Source of the DNA: Comamonadaceae bacterium | Lineage (GTDB): Bacteria; Pseudomonadota; Gammaproteobacteria; Burkholderiales; Burkholderiaceae_C | Assembly (NCBI GenBank): GCA_024642025.1 | Contig: JAHEBY010000003.1 | Coordinates: 1-8,926, forward strand | DNA: 8,926 bases | Direction: 5' to 3' | In this document: one piece after another, positions 6,004-8,926 of the stretch | Numbering within the stretch: position 1 is the stretch's first letter | How the letters are laid out: each line of letters opens with the position of its first letter | The notes under the pieces: model-generated | The model's database searches: none | What the model saw: only the letters and a program-made list of their open reading frames with translations | What the model was told of the DNA's origin: nothing | Position numbers and translations under genes: made by a program

Positions 6004-7236
6004 CTAAACGAACAGGTCCAGCCCCTGGTTTCGGGATTCTCTAACCAGCTTGTTTTCAGCCGTTGCAGGTTGAACAGTGGCCGTGATTCGGGTGTTTCTC
6101 CTTTCACCTGGGTGTTTGTCTCCCCCAGAGTGCCCTTGACCTTGACCCGAGCTACCCACAGAAACGCCAGCCAACGAAAGGCCCTGGCCCGACAACATAT
6201 CCTCTAATTGGGAGACTGCACTTTGCAACAAGTCCCGTGCTTCAGCCTGATCTGTTCGGAAAGCGATGCTCGCCTCATTTCCCTGAATTGAGATACTCAC
6301 TTCGATGGGTTGGCGCCCGGGTCCATCGAGCTTCATCTCGGCATTATGAAGGTCATGGTTTACCCAGTAGGTAAGCTGCTCCTGTATTTCTCGAGCGGCG
6401 ATTGGCGCGCTAACGGCAGTCGGGCCATACACCTGTTGGCTCATTTGATTGAACCCACCGGCGACCCAGCCACCTTCCAGGCCTGACGCCAATGATTTAA
6501 AGTTGTCCTTCATTCGACTGGCCTCAGAGGTCTTAGGCCCGATGATCGACATCAGGCCACCAGCATTAGCCGGCTCCTCTCGCAACAAGAGATTGCTCGC
6601 AGGGTGAGTTAGTACCGTTTTCGCCGCCGCCGTTTCCTGAAGCTGGCTCAGATTTTGAATCTGACTGGTGGTCCGACTCATGTCAGATGAGCCGTTTGTA
6701 TGACCTTTGCTAAGTCCGAATCCCGATTTGTCGCCCCCAACCGGCACTGGCGTCTGAATCAAGTTATCTCGTTCGGCGACAACGGGGCCGCTAGACAGGG
6801 AGGCCTGAAGGTGGTTCTGTGATCCAGTCGTGCCGTCAAAAGCTGCTTGAGGCGTCACAGTCAGCCGCTTTGCACCAATTGCAAACGCGTCATTAGTTCC
6901 GTATGGCACCGCACCAACCACCTCTGCGGCAGGGACTGCCTTCGTCATGACTTGACCACCAAGGAGAATCAACAGGGCAAGATCGTTTGCAGCACCATTT
7001 GGAGGGTCATCGTTCTGGGCAGCGGGGTTGACAAGCGGGGAAGTCGCATTTGTTGGCTCCCAGGCGGGCTCTGCCACTTCAGTCGCGGGTTCAATGGAGG
7101 TTAGCAGCGAGAGAAAGCCTTCCGGACCGTCCGAGTCACTTCCTGAAGCGGACCCAGACTTTCCCGCAGCCCCGCTACGAGCACTTTCAGCCACGTTCTG
7201 GCGCGGCGGTGAGGTGGTGGCATTTTCAATGGTCAT
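6004..7236 (-). CDS. fliK: Flagellar hook-length control protein FliK
   Basis: A secreted molecular ruler that measures the hook and switches FlhB from rod/hook to filament substrates. The protein has 410 residues, similar to E. coli (375). Residues 1-280 are low-complexity, rich in Ala, Gly, Ser, Thr, Pro and Gln, and fit the disordered ruler region. The conserved FliK C-terminal (Flg_hook) domain is at about 283-365, with LTYWVNHDLHNAEMKLDG, the IEVSISIQGNEASIAFRTD strand region and a helix RDLLQSAVSQLEDMLSGQGL. It ends in GLDLFV after a Gly/Ser/basic tail. The ATG overlaps the fliJ stop by 4 bp (ATGA) and has AGGAGA six bases upstream, the best ribosome site in the window. The fast-evolving N-terminal half has no motif I recognise. 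Confidence 0.95.
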   Translation of the reverse strand: MTIENATTSPPRQNVAESARSGAAGKSGSASGSDSDGPEGFLSLLTSIEPATEVAEPAWEPTNATSPLVNPAAQNDDPPNGAANDLALLILLGGQVMTKAVPAAEVVGAVPYGTNDAFAIGAKRLTVTPQAAFDGTTGSQNHLQASLSSGPVVAERDNLIQTPVPVGGDKSGFGLSKGHTNGSSDMSRTTSQIQNLSQLQETAAAKTVLTHPASNLLLREEPANAGGLMSIIGPKTSEASRMKDNFKSLASGLEGGWVAGGFNQMSQQVYGPTAVSAPIAAREIQEQLTYWVNHDLHNAEMKLDGPGRQPIEVSISIQGNEASIAFRTDQAEARDLLQSAVSQLEDMLSGQGLSLAGVSVGSSGQGQGHSGGDKHPGERRNTRITATVQPATAENKLVRESRNQGLDLFV

Positions 7237-7700
7237 GGGAGATCTCCTGCAATACTGTATTTGGAATGCTTGGAAAACTGGAGAGACGCGAGTTCATCCA
7301 TCTGCCGTTGCTCCTGCCGATTTGCCGCGGCTGCCTGCGCAGCGCGCTGCCTGGCATCAATTTTCTGCAGACTTGCCAAACGCAAGTCGATTTGCAACAG
7401 CGCGCTCTGAGCGGCGACGGTCTGATCAGCAAGCTGTCCCAACGTCAACCGTTGCAGACCAATTGCGTGTTGTAAGCGATTCAGAAACTGATAGTGGTGG
7501 CGCATCAATTCTGCTGACGAAACTCTGAGCGATGCAGTACCCCATTTGGCTTCAGTTTCCAGTGCGTAATGCTCCAGCTGATCCATCTGGCTTTGGGCTG
7601 ATCGGGTCGCCTGCATGACGCGAAGCAAGTCAGCCGTAGCATGCTCCCGTGCACGTTGGGCCGCCTCAATAGCGAGCATCAAACCTTTCACGGTCGACAT
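7233..7700 (-). CDS. fliJ: Flagellar export protein FliJ
   Basis: A soluble export component of 155 residues (E. coli 147) that inserts into the FliI hexamer ring like a rotary stalk, contacts FlhA and escorts chaperones. It is almost wholly helical: heptad-like, Gln/Ala/Leu/Arg-rich segments at about 3-55 and 68-140 fit the family's antiparallel coiled coil. Primary sequence conservation is low, so identity rests on length, helical composition and the place between fliI and fliK. The ATG at 7698-7700 is chosen because GAGAGGG lies seven bases upstream and it gives the family's usual N-terminus. A longer frame back to 7793 would overlap the end of fliI by 68 bp. It starts 25 bp after the fliI stop and overlaps fliK by 4 bp. 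Confidence 0.9.
   Translation of the reverse strand: MSTVKGLMLAIEAAQRAREHATADLLRVMQATRSAQSQMDQLEHYALETEAKWGTASLRVSSAELMRHHYQFLNRLQHAIGLQRLTLGQLADQTVAAQSALLQIDLRLASLQKIDARQRAAQAAAANRQEQRQMDELASLQFSKHSKYSIAGDLP
7238..7248 (-). promoter_or_regulatory. Strong fliK ribosome binding site within a 10-bp palindrome
   Basis: AGGAGA (7243-7248) sits six bases before the fliK ATG. It overlaps the perfect palindrome GGAGATCTCC (7238-7247), so the mRNA could fold a short GGA/TCC stem over the ribosome site. The stem would be weak. Confidence 0.5.
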
Positions 7701-7707
7701 CTGTCCG

Positions 7708-7714
7708 CCCTCTC
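7708..7714 (-). promoter_or_regulatory. Ribosome binding site that sets the fliJ start
   Basis: GAGAGGG on the minus strand, seven bases before the ATG at 7698-7700, in the short fliI-fliJ gap. It favours this start over an ATG inside the fliI coding end. Confidence 0.65.
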
Positions 7715-7725
7715 GTTGTCCTCGT

Positions 7726-8926
7726 TCATTCGTCGGAGTGAGCGATTGCCGCACACATTTCATCAATGCTTTGGGCGATAGGCGCTGAGTCATGCATGTC
7801 TTGTTGCAGAAATTCAGACATTACCCCGTGCAACTCAATCGCCCGGTCCAGCGAAGGATCAGAACCGTGTGCGTAGGCGCCCACCTGCACCAAGTCCCGT
7901 CCCTTTTCAAATCGTGAGGCGATGGCGCGAAAGTCTTTTGCGCTTTCGAAGTGTTCCTTTGTGACAACACTGTGCATCACTCTGGAGGCCGACTTCTCGA
8001 CGTCAATGGCAGGAAAGTGGCCCGCTTCCGCCAACGATCGAGAAAGGACAATATGCCCATCCAGAATAGCTCTGGCTGCGTCGGCGATAGGGTCTTGCTG
8101 GTCATCGCCCTCAGAAAGCACCGTGTAGATCGCCGTAATGGAACCCACACCATTCAACCCATTGCCACTGCGCTCCACCAGTTGCGGGAGCTTTGCAAAG
8201 CACGAAGGCGGGTAGCCTTTGGTAGCAGGCGGTTCGCCAATAGCGAGCGCAATTTCGCGCTGGGCCATCGCATATCGGGTCAATGAGTCCATCAGCAGCA
8301 GAACATGCTTGCCCTTGTCCCGGAAATGCTCGGCGACGGCAGTGGCATATGCAGCACCTTGCATGCGCAGCAGCGGTGGGGCGTCCGCCGGCGCGGCTAC
8401 GACAATTGATCGGGCACGCCCCTCCACACCCAAAATGTCTTCGATGAATTCCTTGACCTCGCGGCCCCGCTCACCAATCAGGCCCACCACGATGACATCA
8501 GCTGCGGTGTATCGCGCCATCATGCCCAGCAACACGCTTTTGCCAACCCCCGATCCCGCGAACAGACCGATCCTTTGCCCGCGACCGACTGTCAGTAGGG
8601 CATTGATAGCGCGCACGCCCGTATCCAGCGGCATGCGTACGGGTGATCGATCCATTGCGTTAATCGGCTTCCTGTCCATGGGCAACGACGTTACGTCTGC
8701 GATGGGACCCAACTTGTCCATCGGAGCGCCGTTTGAATCGACGACTCGCCCCAGCAAACCTTCACCCAACGGCAATCTAAGAACCCCGGGACGCGAGTCG
8801 CGACTAGCCTGGCGCTTCTCGCGAAGGCGCGGGACGGCAACATAGGCTGGCGCTGGCACCACAGTGGCACCGCTGGACAGGCCATGCGTGTCACCGGCAG
8901 GCATGAGGAACGCCTTGTCCTGAGAG
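7726..8926 (-). CDS. fliI: Flagellum-specific export ATPase FliI, N-terminus cut by window edge
   Basis: The ATPase of the flagellar export apparatus, related to the F1 beta subunit; its hexamer below the gate helps unfold and deliver substrates. The frame is open to the right edge (preceding residues read SQDKAFL), so the ATG at 8904 is an internal Met and roughly 90 N-terminal residues lie outside. Numbering from that Met: LLGRVVDSNGAPMD (50-63), Walker A AGSGVGKS (116-123), GLIGERGREVKEF (141-153) with catalytic Glu145, Walker B LLLMDSLTRY (202-211), YPPSCFAKLPQLVERSG (231-247), and the arginine-finger region around GHIVLSRSLAEAGHFPAID (283-301). All key catalytic residues are intact. A basic stretch at 26-38 (RLREKRQASRDSR) lies between the beta-barrel and nucleotide domains. 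fliH is expected upstream, beyond the window. Confidence 0.97.
   Translation of the reverse strand, partial: SQDKAFLMPAGDTHGLSSGATVVPAPAYVAVPRLREKRQASRDSRPGVLRLPLGEGLLGRVVDSNGAPMDKLGPIADVTSLPMDRKPINAMDRSPVRMPLDTGVRAINALLTVGRGQRIGLFAGSGVGKSVLLGMMARYTAADVIVVGLIGERGREVKEFIEDILGVEGRARSIVVAAPADAPPLLRMQGAAYATAVAEHFRDKGKHVLLLMDSLTRYAMAQREIALAIGEPPATKGYPPSCFAKLPQLVERSGNGLNGVGSITAIYTVLSEGDDQQDPIADAARAILDGHIVLSRSLAEAGHFPAIDVEKSASRVMHSVVTKEHFESAKDFRAIASRFEKGRDLVQVGAYAHGSDPSLDRAIELHGVMSEFLQQDMHDSAPIAQSIDEMCAAIAHSDE

Noticed and set aside
7701..7793. Longer FliJ starting inside fliI
   Set aside because: The added 31 residues are not FliJ-like, overlap the fliI end, and a good start with GAGAGGG lies at 7698-7700.
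8219..8845. Plus-strand open frame of 208 codons opposite fliI
   Set aside because: Ser/Arg/Pro/Ala-rich translation with no recognisable domain, lying wholly antisense to the well-conserved FliI core; a shadow of fliI codon use.
8902..8904. ATG as the true start of fliI
   Set aside because: The frame continues upstream reading SQDKAFL, and FliI normally has an N-terminal beta-barrel domain before this point; the Met is internal.
1..8926. A new defence, mobile or biosynthetic system
   Set aside because: Every long stretch is covered by recognisable flagellar or two-component genes; no transposase, integrase, repeat array or unexplained conserved open frame was seen.

Overview
The window carries most of a flagellar basal-body and export operon on the minus strand, plus the end of a two-component regulatory gene pair on the plus strand. 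Gene order (fliI-J-K-L-M-N-O-P-Q-R) and the protein features suggest a motile Gram-negative proteobacterium. I infer a betaproteobacterium of the Burkholderiales, possibly Comamonadaceae, from general resemblance; no rRNA or other taxonomic marker is present.

Positions 1-1653, plus strand: a cytoplasmic receiver-histidine kinase fusion (HisKA_3/NarL class) that enters from the left edge without its N-terminus. It overlaps a NarL/FixJ-type response regulator by 4 bp (ATGA). They form a two-gene operon that ends 13 bp from the end of fliR, tail to tail.

Positions 1667-8926, minus strand, read from the right edge leftwards: fliI (export ATPase, N-terminus outside the window), fliJ (chaperone escort/ATPase stalk), fliK (hook-length ruler), fliL (stator-associated protein), fliM and fliN (C-ring switch), fliO, fliP, fliQ and fliR (export gate and its assembly factor). 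Junctions are tight (4-bp overlap to about 35 bp), except a 152-bp fliK-fliL gap with small inverted repeats. That gap could hold an internal promoter or processing site.

Together the fli genes make the ATPase-energised export apparatus (FliI, FliJ, FliO, FliP, FliQ, FliR), its substrate-specificity ruler (FliK), and the rotor switch that reads CheY-P (FliM, FliN), with FliL linking rotor and stator. FlhA, FlhB, FliH, FliG, FliF and FliE are not here. fliE-fliH would be expected just beyond the right edge. The two-component pair might regulate motility, but only its position suggests this.

All coding space is accounted for. I see no tRNA, rRNA, insertion sequence, phage gene or CRISPR array, and no convincing new system. 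The points worth a second look are modest: the receiver-kinase pair, the fliK-fliL gap, the FliL insertion, and small junction signals.
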